This document shows positions 16,599 through 26,994 of a DNA stretch of 64,000 nucleotides, one piece after another. The DNA lies in contig NZ_PYON01000007.1 of NCBI RefSeq assembly GCF_003026355.1, forward strand, positions 1-64,000. Reading direction: 5' to 3'. Under the pieces are notes generated by a model. The model ran no database searches and was not told the origin of the DNA. It saw only the letters and a list, made by a program, of their open reading frames with translations. How positions within the stretch are numbered: the stretch's first letter is position 1; each line of letters starts with the position of its first letter. Origin of the DNA: Photobacterium kishitanii. GTDB lineage: Bacteria; Pseudomonadota; Gammaproteobacteria; Enterobacterales; Vibrionaceae. The translations under genes were made by a program, and so were the position numbers.

Positions 16599-17843
16599 TT
16601 ATGATGTTACTGCAACTGGTTGTTGTTGATCTTCATATAAACTATCAATAATTACGGCACATGCCGCATCACCAGTAATATTGAGTGCGGTACGAATCAT
16701 GTCAAAGATACGATCAAGCGCAAATAATAATGGTAAACCTTCAATCGGAATACCAGCAGAAAGAAGTACAGCAACCACTAAGAATGATGGTCCTGGTACA
16801 CCTGCTTGGCCAATAGCACCGATGGTTGAGGTGACAATGATAGCAATATAAGCACTCATACCCAGTTCAATATTGAAAATTTGAGCAAAGAAAACAGCAA
16901 CTAAACCATAGTAAATAGCATTACCACTCATATTAATAGTGGCACCTAGCGGTAATACAAATGAAGCGGTTGAGTTTTTAACGCCGAGATCTTCTTCACA
17001 TGTTTCCATCGTAACGGGTAATGTTGCCATTGATGATGCTGTAGATAATGCTACTGCTTGGGGCTTTTTCATTGCTGAAAGAAATTTAAGCGGTGAAGTT
17101 TTTGAGAACAGCTTGATCATTATTGGGTAACCAATAAAGCCATAGATCAAAATAGCGGCAACATAAACAGTAAATAGTTTTAGTACGACAGTTAGCGCGC
17201 TGAATCCAAAAGTACCGATCGCATCAGCCATTAAACCAAACACACCGATAGGTGCAAACTTCATTACAACGTTAATCATCCATACCATTGCATCTACAAT
17301 AGCATTTATGCCGTTAATTAATGGTTGGCGACGTTCTAGTTCTAGCTTAGAAAGTGCAATGCCAAAAAATAAGCAAAAAACCAAAATTTGAAGGATATTA
17401 GCTTCATTTAAGGAGTGAAAGATATTAGTTGGGATCATACCTAAAATGGTTGCCCAGAACGAAGGTAATGCTCCTTTATCGGCATAAGTGTTGGCAAACA
17501 TTCCTTCAACACCAGATAAATCAACCCCAGTTCCTGGTTGGAATACTACCCCCATCACAAGCGCTAATGCGACCGCAAGTGCCGACGTTATTCCGAAAAA
17601 AGCTAATGTTGTGACACCTATTTTACCGGCGGCATGGCTACTACCTAAGCTTGCAGCACCTGAAATAATAGCGACAGCAACTAAAGGTATAACTAGCATT
17701 TTAATAAGATGGATGAAAAGACTACCAAGCGGCGCAAACATTACTGCATCATGTCCCATTATGATGCCGACAATCGTACCGATGATCATTGCTATAACGA
17801 CTTGTATGCCGATATTATTTAACAATTTTTTATTTTTTAACAC
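16599..17843 (-). CDS. dicarboxylate/amino acid:cation symporter (DAACS family)
   Basis: A 414-residue inner-membrane transporter of the glutamate/aspartate and C4-dicarboxylate symporter family. Several membrane helices, the second hairpin with the serine-rich ALSTASSMATLPVT, the helix-7 NMSG-containing ATINMSGNAIYYG, and the DRIFDMIRTALNITGDA C-terminal substrate block are present. The Arg in IRTALN and the Asp/Asn pair of this block point to an acidic substrate such as glutamate or aspartate; the coupling ion is not certain. GTG start, with AGGGG about nine bases upstream. Single gene. Confidence 0.9.
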   Translation of the reverse strand: MLKNKKLLNNIGIQVVIAMIIGTIVGIIMGHDAVMFAPLGSLFIHLIKMLVIPLVAVAIISGAASLGSSHAAGKIGVTTLAFFGITSALAVALALVMGVVFQPGTGVDLSGVEGMFANTYADKGALPSFWATILGMIPTNIFHSLNEANILQILVFCLFFGIALSKLELERRQPLINGINAIVDAMVWMINVVMKFAPIGVFGLMADAIGTFGFSALTVVLKLFTVYVAAILIYGFIGYPIMIKLFSKTSPLKFLSAMKKPQAVALSTASSMATLPVTMETCEEDLGVKNSTASFVLPLGATINMSGNAIYYGLVAVFFAQIFNIELGMSAYIAIIVTSTIGAIGQAGVPGPSFLVVAVLLSAGIPIEGLPLLFALDRIFDMIRTALNITGDAACAVIIDSLYEDQQQPVAVTS

Positions 17844-18210
17844 GATATATACCCCTGTGATATCGAGATGACACTTTAGCGATGTTGTTGGTTTGTTTTT
17901 ATTTGTTTCAAATGTTGCTGTTATTGTTATTTTGTATATTTGGTGTGTCTTTTACACTGAAGGGGATATGTTGGCAATATATAAATGATTATTTTACTGA
18001 TGATTATTATGTATTTTATGAAGATACAAATTATTATCATTGGAATGTTTTGAGCAGATGTTGAAATTTAAATAATAAAACATGAGGGGTTTATTGATAT
18101 TTATTAGCTGGGGTAAGTATGTTGGGTGAATCAGGTGTGATTTATTGTTAACAGAGTGTTTCATTGTTAACGATGGGGCCGATCAGTCGAGACTTGTGAG
18201 CATAGGCAAC
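17844..18210. other. intergenic region, no gene supported
   Basis: AT-rich DNA upstream of the symporter gene, which should hold its promoter. A plus-strand 60-codon frame lies here but is low-complexity and hydrophobic with no ribosome-binding site, so it is not called. Confidence 0.45.
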
Positions 18211-18240
18211 AATAGTCACCAAAAAAGGTTGGTGACTATT
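18211..18240. terminator. 12-bp perfect hairpin after trpA
   Basis: AATAGTCACCAA pairs fully with TTGGTGACTATT over a 6-base loop, 12 bases beyond the trpA stop. A T-run is missing after the stem on both strands, so it may act as an mRNA 3'-end stabiliser or a factor-assisted terminator. Confidence 0.55.
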
Positions 18241-18251
18241 GTGATAATAAA

Positions 18252-19058
18252 TTAGAAGCGTGTTGCTAATTTCATCTGGGTGACAAAGTGACTTAATGCA
18301 TTAAGCATCTCACTTTGATCCTGTAAGTTGTGTTCGATAATATTGACGACGGCTGATCCTGAAATTGCCCCTGCTGCGCCAGCTTTAATTGCAGCTTGAA
18401 CTTGGGCTGGGGTTGAAATCCCAAAACCTAATAATGCTGGCGGTGCGTTATGTGATTTTAAGCAGGCTAAAAGAGGTTCAATTGGCATTTCAGCTTTCGT
18501 TTCTGCACCTGTTACTCCTGCTCGTGAAAGCAGGTAAGTATAACCACCACCAAGTTCTGATACTGTTTTTAAAGTTTCTGTGTCAGCGTTAGGTGGAGCG
18601 ATAAAAATAGGGTGAATACCATGTACTTCTGCTGCCATTCTAAATTCATGTGAAGCATTAACGGGCACATCGGCAATTAACACTGAATCAACTCCCGCGT
18701 CAGCACAGCGACGATAAAAATTATCGATACCAGAGGCAAACACTAAGTTAGCATACATCAGTAAACCGATAGGTAATTCAGGATACTTAGCTCGAATCTT
18801 GGTTAGCATTTCAAAACAGATTGTTGGAGTGGTTTTAGCAGCAAGCGCGCGAATGTTTGCACCTTGAATCGTTGGTCCATCAGCAAGAGGATCAGAAAAG
18901 GGAATACCTAATTCTAATGCATCTGCACCTGCGGCCACTAAGGTATCAATAATATCCATTGAGTGCTGTGGCGTTGGATCGCCAAGAGTTACAAACGGTA
19001 CAAAAGCCCCTTCATTACGGGCGCTAAGTTGAGTAAATAGGTTGTGATAGCGATCCAT
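18252..19058 (-). CDS. trpA: tryptophan synthase alpha subunit
   Basis: A 268-residue TIM-barrel protein that cleaves indole-3-glycerol phosphate to indole and glyceraldehyde-3-phosphate. The block [18 protein letters not shown] holds the catalytic Glu (LELG) and Asp (SDPLADGP); [11 protein letters not shown] and GFGIS near the phosphate site follow. Length matches E. coli TrpA. It is the last gene of the trp operon, and its ATG overlaps the trpB stop by one base (TAATG), a sign of translational coupling of the two subunits of the alpha2-beta2 enzyme. Confidence 0.97.
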   Translation of the reverse strand: MDRYHNLFTQLSARNEGAFVPFVTLGDPTPQHSMDIIDTLVAAGADALELGIPFSDPLADGPTIQGANIRALAAKTTPTICFEMLTKIRAKYPELPIGLLMYANLVFASGIDNFYRRCADAGVDSVLIADVPVNASHEFRMAAEVHGIHPIFIAPPNADTETLKTVSELGGGYTYLLSRAGVTGAETKAEMPIEPLLACLKSHNAPPALLGFGISTPAQVQAAIKAGAAGAISGSAVVNIIEHNLQDQSEMLNALSHFVTQMKLATRF

Positions 19059-20248
19059 TATAAAACTCCTTTCGCCGTTAAAATATCATGGACAGTGAAG
19101 ATATCTTTATCACCACGACCTGACAGGTTGACCACCAGCAATTGTTCTTTTTGTGGTTCGTCGGCAATCATTTTTAATGCGTAAGCGAGTGCATGAGCTG
19201 ACTCTAGGGCTGGAATAATACCTTCTTTACGAGCTAGTAATTGAAACGCCTCTAATGCTTCGTCATCAGTAACTGCACCATATTCTGCACGACCAATCGC
19301 ATTTAGATGTGCGTGTTGTGGTCCAACAGATGGAAAATCTAACCCTGCAGAAATAGAATATGACTCTTCAACTTGGCCATGTTCATCTTGCATTAGCGGG
19401 GCTTTCATACCAAAGAAAATACCAAGTTTGCCATGTTTAAGCGGTGCGCCATGCATGTCTGTGTCTAATCCTTTGCCTGCTGGTTCAACCCCAATTAAAC
19501 GGACATTACTTTCTTCGATAAAATCAGCAAACATACCAATGGCATTTGAGCCACCGCCGACACATGCAATAACGGCATCAGGTAAACGGCTTTCTTTAGC
19601 AATAATTTGGGTTTTCGTTTCTTCCCCAATGATTTTTTGAAACTCGCGTACTATGGTTGGAAATGGATGTGGTCCAGCCGCGGTGCCTAATAGGTAATGG
19701 GCTGTATCATAACTGGCTGACCAATCACGCATTGCTTCATTACAAGCATCTTTTAAGGTTGCTGATCCTGAATGGACGGCGATTACTTTCGCTCCCATTA
19801 ATTTCATCCTAAAGACATTGGGGCTTTGGCGTTCAATGTCTTTTGCTCCCATATAAATACGACATTTTAATCCCAGTAGTGCACAAGCGAGTGCTGTTGC
19901 AACGCCGTGTTGACCAGCACCTGTTTCAGCGATAATTTCTTTTTTCCCCATTCGCTGGGCAAGTAATGCCTGGCCTAATACTTGGTTGGTTTTATGTGCT
20001 CCACCATGAAGAAGATCTTCACGTTTAAGGTAAAGTTTAGTGTTTGTGCCTTGAGTTAAATTTTGACACAACGTTAATGCTGTTGGTCGGCCAGCATATT
20101 CTTTTAATAGGCTCATAAATTGTTGCTGAAACTGTGGATCTTGTTGGGCGTCAATAAAAGCATCTTCGAGTTGATCTAGCGCTGGCACTAAAATTTGGGG
20201 GACATATTGGCCACCAAACTCACCAAAGTAGGCATTCAATTTACTCAT
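19058..20248 (-). CDS. trpB: tryptophan synthase beta subunit
   Basis: A 396-residue PLP enzyme that joins indole and serine to make tryptophan. The PLP lysine lies in [14 protein letters not shown], the loop [12 protein letters not shown] follows, and the phosphate-binding glycine run [10 protein letters not shown] is present, with the SGRGDKD motif near the C-terminus. Length is normal. It starts two bases after trpCF ends and overlaps trpA by one base. Confidence 0.97.
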   Translation of the reverse strand: MSKLNAYFGEFGGQYVPQILVPALDQLEDAFIDAQQDPQFQQQFMSLLKEYAGRPTALTLCQNLTQGTNTKLYLKREDLLHGGAHKTNQVLGQALLAQRMGKKEIIAETGAGQHGVATALACALLGLKCRIYMGAKDIERQSPNVFRMKLMGAKVIAVHSGSATLKDACNEAMRDWSASYDTAHYLLGTAAGPHPFPTIVREFQKIIGEETKTQIIAKESRLPDAVIACVGGGSNAIGMFADFIEESNVRLIGVEPAGKGLDTDMHGAPLKHGKLGIFFGMKAPLMQDEHGQVEESYSISAGLDFPSVGPQHAHLNAIGRAEYGAVTDDEALEAFQLLARKEGIIPALESAHALAYALKMIADEPQKEQLLVVNLSGRGDKDIFTVHDILTAKGVL

Positions 20249-20250
20249 AA

Positions 20251-21651
20251 TTATTTATCTTCCTTAATGTGTTTGATTGCCGCAAAGGCTGCTGCTAATT
20301 TCTGGGGATCTTTTTTACCGGGGGCTGTTTCAACACCTGAATTTAAATCTAAGCCACTAAAACCCAGTGATGCAGCATGGTGTGCATTATCAGGGGTCAG
20401 TCCACCAGCGAGTAAACAGTTTGATTTGTCAGTAGTGGTAATCAGTGACCAATCAAAGCTGACGCCAGTACCGCCACTTTTCCCTTCAACTTTACTGTCA
20501 AAAAGGTGTTTATCAGCTGGCCAGAGGCTGATATCAGGGACGCTATCGGTAATGGCATGCGCTTTCCATATTTGACAATCAATGGGCAGCTTTTTACGTA
20601 ACTGATTAATATATTGTGGTGACTCATTACCGTGTAATTGTACTGCTGTGAGTGCTAATTTTGTGGCGATCGTTATAACTTCAGTGAGTGGACTATTTTG
20701 GAATACGCCGACAAAACCTAGCGGTGCAGAAGTAACGATAGCTGCCGCTTGAACGATGCTGATATAACGCGGTGATGATGGTACGAAAATTAAACCGCCA
20801 TAAGTTGCCCCTTGCTGGTAGACTTCATTTGCATCTTCGGTTGACGTTAAGCCGCAGACTTTATGCTCACCAAATAATACTTTGCGTACCGCGAGATCAA
20901 GGTTATCAGCAGCCATTAATGAACTACCAATTAAAAAGCCGTTAGCATAATGTGATAGTTCACGTACTTGCTGATGGGTATAAATTCCTGATTCAGAGAT
21001 AACAATCGTACCTTCAGGGAGATCAGGTGCAAGTTGCTTAGTACGATTTAAGTCAATAGTGAGGTCGCGTAAGTTACGGTTATTAATGCCGACAACTTTC
21101 GCTTTAAGATTGATGGCGCGTGTCAGTTCAGTTTCATTACTGACTTCAGTTAAAATACCTAATTGTAGCGATTCAGCAACGGCTGCAAGGGTTTGGTATT
21201 GATCGTCATCCAGTACCGATAGCATCAGTAAAATAGCATCAGCTTGATAATGGCGTGCTAAATAGACTTGGTAGCTATCAATCATAAAGTCTTTACACAA
21301 GATCGGCTGTTTAACCTGACTACGTACTTTGGGTAAAAATTCGACATTACCTTGAAAGTATTTTTCATCAGTGAGTACTGAGATAGCACTGGCGTATTGG
21401 TTATAGACAGTTGCAATATAATCTAAATCAAAATCTTCACGGATTAAGCCTTTAGATGGCGAGGCTTTTTTACATTCAAGAATAAAAGCAGGGCGGCGAA
21501 CATTATTATCGTCAGTGTTGTTTAGCGCTTGATAAAAATCACGATCACTTGGGGTTAGCTGATGGCGAAAACTGGCAAGTGGTTGGGCTTCTTTACGCGC
21601 ATCAACCCATATCTTTTTATCCGCAATAATTTTAGTAAGTACTGTTTCCAT
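20251..21651 (-). CDS. trpCF: bifunctional indole-3-glycerol phosphate synthase / PRA isomerase
   Basis: A 466-residue two-domain enzyme for two successive steps of tryptophan synthesis. The N-terminal barrel (about 1-255) is Trp[13 protein letters not shown] with the catalytic Lys, [10 protein letters not shown] and ISESGIY. The C-terminal barrel (about 256-466) is Trp[12 protein letters not shown] with the catalytic Cys, GVFQNS and AGGLTPDNA. The fusion is typical of enterobacteria and Vibrionaceae. The gene starts two bases after trpD ends. Gene is named trpC in E. coli. Confidence 0.97.
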   Translation of the reverse strand: METVLTKIIADKKIWVDARKEAQPLASFRHQLTPSDRDFYQALNNTDDNNVRRPAFILECKKASPSKGLIREDFDLDYIATVYNQYASAISVLTDEKYFQGNVEFLPKVRSQVKQPILCKDFMIDSYQVYLARHYQADAILLMLSVLDDDQYQTLAAVAESLQLGILTEVSNETELTRAINLKAKVVGINNRNLRDLTIDLNRTKQLAPDLPEGTIVISESGIYTHQQVRELSHYANGFLIGSSLMAADNLDLAVRKVLFGEHKVCGLTSTEDANEVYQQGATYGGLIFVPSSPRYISIVQAAAIVTSAPLGFVGVFQNSPLTEVITIATKLALTAVQLHGNESPQYINQLRKKLPIDCQIWKAHAITDSVPDISLWPADKHLFDSKVEGKSGGTGVSFDWSLITTTDKSNCLLAGGLTPDNAHHAASLGFSGLDLNSGVETAPGKKDPQKLAAAFAAIKHIKEDK

Positions 21652-21653
21652 AA

Positions 21654-22670
21654 TTAACCTCGTGCGGCCAGTTGTTGTACTAATTGATAAGCGCTGCCTG
21701 AACGCATAGCGGCAATGGCTTGTTGAGTATTTGCTTTAAGATCTTGTTGACCAAAAAGGCGCAGTAATAGTGCGACATTTACTGCGATCGCACCTTCTTG
21801 AGCCGGTGTCCCTTTACCCGTTAGAATATTTTTGATAATGGCTTGATTTTCTTTTGGTTCCCCACCGCGAATAGCTTCTAAAGGGTAACTGTTAAGCCCG
21901 AAATCAGCAGGAGTGAGAGTATATTCGGTAATAACACCATCAATGATTTCAGCAACATGGGTTTCACCATGAATCGCGACTTCATCAAGGCCACTGCCAT
22001 GCACAACAGCTGCGCGTTTTAATCCCATGGTTGCTAAGGTTTCAGCAATAGGACGCACTAAAGCATTATCGTAAACCCCCATTAATTCAATATTAGGTTT
22101 GGCAGGGTTAATTAATGGTCCTAATACATTGAAAATAGTGCGAGTTTTTAATGTTTGTCGTACCGGCATTGCATGGCGTACACCACCGTGATATTGAGGA
22201 GCAAATAAAAAACAGACTCCGAGCTCATCTAATGCTTGGCGCGCTGTTTGAGCTGGCATTGCTAAGTTGATACCAAACTTATCGAGTAAATCAGATGAAC
22301 CTGATTTACTTGAAACGCCACGATTACCATGTTTAGCGACTTTAACGCCACAAGCTGCTGCTACAAATGCGGCAGTGGTTGAAATGTTAATGGTATTAGC
22401 CCCATCGCCACCGGTGCCGACAATATCAGCAAAATCATAATCAGGACGAGGGAAAGGATTGGCATTCTCCACTAGCGCTTTTGCGGCTCCTGCAATTTCA
22501 TCCGGTGTTTCACCTTTGATTTTTAATGCAGTTAATACTGCTGATAATATAATAGGTTCAACCTCGCCATTAATAATGGCATCAAACAGGGTATGGCTTT
22601 CTGCTTGGCTTAGAGGTTGTTGAGCATAAAGCTTCTCAGCAATATCAGAAATAATAGCGTTCATAATCAT
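21654..22670 (-). CDS. trpD: anthranilate phosphoribosyltransferase
   Basis: A 338-residue enzyme that transfers phosphoribose from PRPP to anthranilate. The PRPP-binding motif [14 protein letters not shown] and the loop [15 protein letters not shown] are intact, and the family block HGSGLDEV follows. Unlike E. coli, where trpG and trpD are fused, this gene encodes only the transferase; the separate state is usual in Vibrionaceae. It starts five bases after trpG ends. Confidence 0.97.
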   Translation of the reverse strand: MIMNAIISDIAEKLYAQQPLSQAESHTLFDAIINGEVEPIILSAVLTALKIKGETPDEIAGAAKALVENANPFPRPDYDFADIVGTGGDGANTINISTTAAFVAAACGVKVAKHGNRGVSSKSGSSDLLDKFGINLAMPAQTARQALDELGVCFLFAPQYHGGVRHAMPVRQTLKTRTIFNVLGPLINPAKPNIELMGVYDNALVRPIAETLATMGLKRAAVVHGSGLDEVAIHGETHVAEIIDGVITEYTLTPADFGLNSYPLEAIRGGEPKENQAIIKNILTGKGTPAQEGAIAVNVALLLRLFGQQDLKANTQQAIAAMRSGSAYQLVQQLAARG

Positions 22671-22675
22671 CTTCC

Positions 22676-23305
22676 TTAATGGTTATTTTGGCATTCTGTA
22701 GGTGACGCCATCACCCAAGCCAGTGTGTGAGTGAGTAGCTCTGCGCCTTGGGTTGTGAGGATTGATTCAGGGTGAAATTGAAAGCCACAGACTTTATCGT
22801 GTTCATTGATAACGGCCATCACCAGTCCATTTGCAGTAGCAATCGTTTTAAGTTCTGTTGGTACTTCAGTAGCAACTAATGAGTGATAACGGGCCACGGC
22901 TAATGGGCTTGCGAGCTGACCAAAAACAGGATGTTGATTATGGGTCATCATTGCAGCTTTACCATGAACAATATCGCCAGCGCCAGCGACTTGACCACCA
23001 TAAGCTTCGACAATCGCTTGATGACCAAGACAAATCCCCAGTATCGGAATTTTACCCTTAACCGATTGAATAAGGGCTGGCATGCACCCAGCATCAGCCG
23101 GAGCACCGGGACCTGGTGATAACACTAACACTGGATTCTCATGTTCAAGTAATGCGTGTTCGATGTGCTGCGCTGATAGGTTATTACGATAAACGGTTAC
23201 CGGGAAACCGAGGCTACGAAATTGATCAACAAGGTTATAGGTAAAAGAATCAAAGTTATCGAGTAGAACAATATGGGGATTATGGTGACTATTTTTAATG
23301 GTCAT
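22676..23305 (-). CDS. trpG: anthranilate synthase component II (glutamine amidotransferase)
   Basis: A 209-residue class I glutamine amidotransferase supplying ammonia to TrpE. It has [11 protein letters not shown] at the start, LSPGPG, the nucleophile Cys in GICLGHQAI, and the His/Glu pair in GFQFHPESI. The open frame extends 147 bases further into trpE, but the ATG at 23305 is the start: AAGGA stands about eight bases before it, and the family begins there. Ten bases separate it from trpE. Confidence 0.96.
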   Translation of the reverse strand: MTIKNSHHNPHIVLLDNFDSFTYNLVDQFRSLGFPVTVYRNNLSAQHIEHALLEHENPVLVLSPGPGAPADAGCMPALIQSVKGKIPILGICLGHQAIVEAYGGQVAGAGDIVHGKAAMMTHNQHPVFGQLASPLAVARYHSLVATEVPTELKTIATANGLVMAVINEHDKVCGFQFHPESILTTQGAELLTHTLAWVMASPTECQNNH

Positions 23306-23315
23306 ACTGTGCTCC

Positions 23316-24908
23316 TTAACCTTGATGGGTACTACGAATAGCATTGATAACGGCTTGTGCTTTGCTTCTGGTTTCGTCGGTCTCAGCTTGCGGTATTGAG
23401 TCGTAGACGACCCCCGCTCCAGCCTGCACACTGGCAATTCCGTTTTCAACATACGCTGAACGGATCACAATGCAGGTATCCATATCGCCATGACCAGTGA
23501 TATAGCCAACTGCGCCGCCATAACTACCGCGTCGACGCTGTTCAACATCACGAATAAGCTGCATGGCTCTAATTTTAGGGGCGCCAGTTAAAGTGCCCAT
23601 GTTCATACAGGCTTGGTAAGCATGAAGGGCATCTAGATCATGACGTAATTGACCAACCACTCGTGATACGAGGTGCATTACATGGCTATAGCGGTCAACA
23701 TGTAATAGATCGGCAACGTGGCGACTACCTGCTTGGCAAATACGCGCGATATCATTACGAGCCAAATCAACGAGCATCATGTGTTCGGCGTTCTCTTTAG
23801 TATCACAACGCAGTTCTAATTCGATGCGAGTATCGAGATCTAAATTGATTGAGCCATCACTGTTTTTACCCCGTTGACGAGTACCTGCGATTGGGTAAAT
23901 TTCAACTTGATTGGACTCAGAGCAATACTTTAAGGCACTTTCTGGTGATGCACCAAATAAGGTAAAATCAGTATCATGTAGATAAAACATGTATGGACTT
24001 GGATTACCTATTTTTAATGCCTTATAAGCGTTAAGCGGTGATGGGCATGGCAAAGTAAATTGACGCGAAGGAACTACTTGAAAAACATCACCACGAATAA
24101 CAAAGTGTTTGAGATCTGCCACTGTTTGGCTAAAAGCGTCATCACTAATACTGGTGTGAGGTTCACATGCAGCAACAGGTTCTGGTGTTGGTAACGTTTG
24201 CGGATTTTGGCAACGGGTTTTTAGTGTCTCTAAACGTTGCTGAAGCTGGTCGTAAACCTGTGGTGTACTATTATCAAAAATGGTCGCTTGTAAGTGGGCT
24301 TGTTGACGTTGGTGATCGATGATCAATAACGTTTCGGCGATATAGAAAATGTAATCAGGGCAGTTATTATCGCTATCAACGGCTGCGAGAGGTTCAAAGT
24401 CAGCCACTAAATCATAGGCAAATAAACCACCAATAAATAACGCATCCCGAGGGTGGTTATCAGTATCAAAGGCTTGTTGAATCAGACGTAATGCATCAAA
24501 AGATGATGTTTGACGTAGGCGACTATCTTCATCTAAAAGTTGATCGTGATTTGGAAATTGTAACTGTAAGTTATCAGCACAATAAGTCGCTTCAATATCA
24601 GGCTTGAGATGTGTTTTTAGTGCGCGTAATAACTGGCGACCATTGTCTGACTGGGGTTCTAATACAACAGTTTTTCCACGACAGACAATGCGTATTGCTG
24701 CATCAATTAAGAGCAAGCTTTTCAGATCTTGCTTAGAATCGACCTCGGCCGATTCTAATAGTAGATGGCAAGGACTATCGCCACAAAGCGTATAATAAAC
24801 GTCAGTTGGGTCAGCAATATATGCTACATCTAAATTTAGTAATTCAATCTGATGTTGGGCTAGTGCTGTCGCGTTATAAGGATGAGATCCAATCGAGTTA
24901 GTATTCAC
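23316..24908 (-). CDS. trpE: anthranilate synthase component I
   Basis: A 530-residue chorismate-using enzyme that, with TrpG, makes anthranilate, the first committed step of the pathway. The N-terminal LLLESAEVDS is the tryptophan feedback site; the catalytic half carries VPSRQFTL, PIAGTRQRGK, ELRCDTKENAEH and GTLTGAPKIRAMQ. The GTG at 24908 is chosen as start: AGGGAGA is eight bases before it and the E. coli protein begins near this place, while an ATG further upstream lacks support. First structural gene after the attenuator. Confidence 0.95.
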   Translation of the reverse strand: MNTNSIGSHPYNATALAQHQIELLNLDVAYIADPTDVYYTLCGDSPCHLLLESAEVDSKQDLKSLLLIDAAIRIVCRGKTVVLEPQSDNGRQLLRALKTHLKPDIEATYCADNLQLQFPNHDQLLDEDSRLRQTSSFDALRLIQQAFDTDNHPRDALFIGGLFAYDLVADFEPLAAVDSDNNCPDYIFYIAETLLIIDHQRQQAHLQATIFDNSTPQVYDQLQQRLETLKTRCQNPQTLPTPEPVAACEPHTSISDDAFSQTVADLKHFVIRGDVFQVVPSRQFTLPCPSPLNAYKALKIGNPSPYMFYLHDTDFTLFGASPESALKYCSESNQVEIYPIAGTRQRGKNSDGSINLDLDTRIELELRCDTKENAEHMMLVDLARNDIARICQAGSRHVADLLHVDRYSHVMHLVSRVVGQLRHDLDALHAYQACMNMGTLTGAPKIRAMQLIRDVEQRRRGSYGGAVGYITGHGDMDTCIVIRSAYVENGIASVQAGAGVVYDSIPQAETDETRSKAQAVINAIRSTHQG

Positions 24909-25102
24909 AGCGTTCTCCCTGCCGTTTGTACAAAATAGCAATCCTGCTTTCATTGTTCGATAGTGGCGTAAACTAAGCATTTGAGCAAGACTAGTTTTTT
25001 ACTTTTACCTACAATTATTAACAATATGTTTTTTGCACATTGTTTTGGTCAAATTTATAATAATCAATATATTGGGATGTTGTTTTTAGCTGCGTTATAG
25101 CC

Positions 25103-25130
25103 CAAAAAAAGCCCGATATAATAACGGGCT
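25103..25130 (-). terminator. trp attenuator terminator
   Basis: On the transcript AGCCCG and CGGGCU pair across a 9-base AU loop, followed by seven U. It lies between the leader peptide gene and trpE, where a tryptophan-sensing attenuator is expected. Confidence 0.9.
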
Positions 25131-25172
25131 AATGTGAAACTGCAGATTGTTACTGAATTTCACACTTCCCAT
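25124..25172 (-). promoter_or_regulatory. trp antiterminator structure
   Basis: Transcript bases AUGGG, spanning the third Trp codon, then AA and UGUGAAA, can pair with UUUCACA, UU and CCCGU just before the terminator loop. That helix uses up the CCCG arm of the terminator, so the two folds exclude each other. A competing early hairpin, AUUGUUAC with GUAACAAU (25146-25182), starts within the Trp-codon region. The three together give the classical 1:2, 2:3, 3:4 set-up. Pairings were found by eye without energy calculation. Confidence 0.75.
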
Positions 25173-25237
25173 ACGTAACAATGCCACCAACAGGTCATGA
25201 ATAAAGTCGATTGTTGTGTACTAATTTGCTGTAACAT
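25160..25237 (-). CDS. trpL: trp operon leader peptide
   Basis: A 25-codon reading frame, ATG at 25237 and TGA at 25160-25162, with AGGATAAC as ribosome-binding site. Residues 17 and 18 are adjacent tryptophans and a third is at 23, so ribosome stalling there when charged tRNA-Trp is scarce would release the antiterminator. The peptide is longer than E. coli TrpL (14 residues) but has the same logic. It is too short for ordinary gene calling. Confidence 0.92.
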   Translation of the reverse strand: MLQQISTQQSTLFMTCWWHCYVWEV

Positions 25238-25257
25238 GACGTTATCCTATTTGTCTG

Positions 25258-25292
25258 CTGCTATATCCAAGGTTTATCGAGGTGTATAGCAG
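25258..25292 (-). other. hairpin in trp 5' leader
   Basis: CTGCTATA (25258-25265) and TATAGCAG (25285-25292) form a perfect 8-bp stem about 20 bases upstream of trpL. It lies in the roughly 110-base region between the promoter and the leader peptide, which is far longer than in E. coli. Role unknown. Confidence 0.5.
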
Positions 25293-25356
25293 TGAATTGG
25301 TTTAAACTAGCTAAAGGTTAGGTTATTGCAACTGACCATCATTGCCTAGTAATTAC

Positions 25357-25390
25357 GTACTAGTAAACTAGTTCATAAAAACAAAGTCAA
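25357..25390 (-). promoter_or_regulatory. trp promoter and TrpR operator
   Basis: On the minus strand, TTGACT (-35, 25385-25390) is followed after 17 bases by TTTACT (-10), and the operator GAACTAGTTTACTAGTAC (25357-25374) covers the -10. The E. coli trp operator differs by one base, and there too it overlaps the -10 (TTAACT). TrpR repression in high tryptophan is therefore very likely. The site also lies 28 bases before the divergent rnm start. Confidence 0.9.
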
Positions 25391-25401
25391 GAAGTAAAGT
25401 T

Positions 25402-26295
25402 ATGTTGTTTGATTTACATTGTCATACTACAGCGTCAGACGGCCGCTTATCGCCGCAAGATCTTGTTCGACGTGCCGTTGAAATGCGGGTTGATGTGTTG
25501 GCAATTACTGATCACGATACAATTGATGGGCTTGCACAAGCACATGCAGTTATCGAGCAAGAACAATTACCGATCACATTAATTAATGGTATTGAGATAT
25601 CAACAGTGTGGCAAAACTTTGATATTCATATCGTTGGGCTTAATATAGATCCCAATCATCCTGAGTTAATTTCATTTATTAACGCTCAAGCTGCACATCG
25701 ACTTGAACGTGCAAAAGAGATTGGCGCACGATTAGAGAAAAACAAAATGCCAGGTGCTTTTGAAGGCGCAATGGCATTGGCGGGTGACGCATCGATTACA
25801 CGTGCGCATTTTGCTCGTTGGTTGGTTGAACAAGGTTATGCCAAAACTATGCAAGCGGTGTTTAAGAAATTCTTAACCCGTGGCAATCCCGGTTATGTAC
25901 CACCTAGTTGGTGTTCCATTGCTGATGCCGTCACCGTGATTCATGCTGCTGGTGGTCAAGCAGTTATTGCACATCCCGGTCGTTATCAAATGACGGCAAA
26001 ATGGATAAAGCGTTTAATTCAACACTTTATTGAAGCGGGAGGTGATGGTATTGAAGTTGCTCAACCTCAACAAGCACCGCAAGAACGACGTACCTTTGGG
26101 GATTACGCCATCCAATATAATTTACTCGCCTCACAAGGGTCTGATTTTCATTATCCATCACCGTGGACTGAATTAGGCCGTAACTTGTGGTTACCAAAAG
26201 ATGTGTCACCGCTGTGGCAAGATTGGACGGTAGAGAAAAAGCGAGTAGAGGTAGAAATAACTGCTGAGTTATCTACCTCGAAGGAGGATAAATGA
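25402..26295 (+). CDS. rnm: 5'-3' exoribonuclease RNase AM / PHP-domain phosphoesterase
   Basis: A 297-residue metal-dependent PHP-domain enzyme (YciV/TrpH), known in E. coli to mature the 5' ends of rRNAs and to hydrolyse 3',5'-bisphosphate nucleotides. Metal-binding motifs: [11 protein letters not shown] at the start, TDHDTIDG near 36-43, then HIVG and AHPGRY, and GSDFH near the C-terminus. ATG start after AAGAAG. It diverges from the trp operon, as in E. coli, and its stop overlaps yciO by four bases (ATGA). Confidence 0.93.
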   Translation: MLFDLHCHTTASDGRLSPQDLVRRAVEMRVDVLAITDHDTIDGLAQAHAVIEQEQLPITLINGIEISTVWQNFDIHIVGLNIDPNHPELISFINAQAAHRLERAKEIGARLEKNKMPGAFEGAMALAGDASITRAHFARWLVEQGYAKTMQAVFKKFLTRGNPGYVPPSWCSIADAVTVIHAAGGQAVIAHPGRYQMTAKWIKRLIQHFIEAGGDGIEVAQPQQAPQERRTFGDYAIQYNLLASQGSDFHYPSPWTELGRNLWLPKDVSPLWQDWTVEKKRVEVEITAELSTSKEDK

Positions 26296-26912
26296 GTCAA
26301 TTTTTTTATGTACACCCAGAAACACCTCAAGCACGCTTAATAAGTCAAGCTGTTGAGATTATTAAAAATGGTGGTGTTGTTGTTTATCCAACAGATTCAG
26401 GTTATGCCTTGGGTTGTCAAATGGAAAACAAACAGGCACTTGAGCGTATTTGCAAAATTCGACGTTTAAATGATAAGCATAACTTTACGCTGTTATGCCG
26501 TGATTTATCTGAGTTGTCGCTTTATACCCGTGTTGATAATATTGCCTTTCGTTTATTAAGAAATAATACCCCTGGCGCGTATACATTTATCTTTAAAGGT
26601 ACTAAAGAAGTACCACGCCGATTGATGAATGCTAAGCGTAAAACGATCGGTATTCGTGTTCCTGATAACAATATCGCCTTGGCGTTGTTAGAAGCGTTAG
26701 GCGAGCCAATGATGTCGACCAGTTTAATTTTACCGGGTAAAGATACGACGGAAGCCGATCCGGATGAAATTCGTGATCAATTAGAGCACGCCGTCGATTT
26801 AATTATGCATGGTGGATATCTTGGTGAGCAACCAACCACTGTTATCGATTTTAGTGATGGTGATATCAATATTGTACGTGTCGGTGCTGGTGATATTACA
26901 CCGTTTGAATAA
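26292..26912 (+). CDS. yciO: L-threonylcarbamoyladenylate synthase-family protein YciO
   Basis: A 206-residue protein of the YrdC/Sua5 family, with the block [16 protein letters not shown] at about 30-44 and the [12 protein letters not shown] segment. YciO is related to the enzyme that makes the t6A modification of tRNA; its own role is less clear. Overlap of four bases with rnm, preceded by GGAGG, points to a two-gene operon ending at the terminator at 26960-26994. Confidence 0.93.
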   Translation: MSQFFYVHPETPQARLISQAVEIIKNGGVVVYPTDSGYALGCQMENKQALERICKIRRLNDKHNFTLLCRDLSELSLYTRVDNIAFRLLRNNTPGAYTFIFKGTKEVPRRLMNAKRKTIGIRVPDNNIALALLEALGEPMMSTSLILPGKDTTEADPDEIRDQLEHAVDLIMHGGYLGEQPTTVIDFSDGDINIVRVGAGDITPFE

Positions 26913-26959
26913 AACAGTTTAATTTACCTGTAATTGTATTGCGATAATATGCATTTTTA

Positions 26960-26994
26960 TAAACGTATCTCATTGTTTGTGATACGTTTTTTTT
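26960..26994 (+). terminator. terminator after yciO
   Basis: AAACGTATC (26961-26969) pairs with GATACGTTT (26981-26989), followed by a T-run. The rest of the gap up to rluB (27221) is AT-rich with no other feature seen. Confidence 0.8.

Noticed and set aside
18022-18048. Fur-box-like AT-rich stretch upstream of the symporter gene
   Set aside because: About nine contiguous bases agree with a Fur site, but the rest does not, and such strings are common in AT-rich DNA.
17882-18064. 60-codon plus-strand frame upstream of the symporter gene
   Set aside because: Low-complexity Leu/Phe/Tyr content in AT-rich DNA and no ribosome-binding site.
23306-23452. N-terminal extension of trpG into trpE
   Set aside because: Overlaps trpE out of frame and is not like the amidotransferase family; a good ribosome-binding site supports the ATG at 23305.
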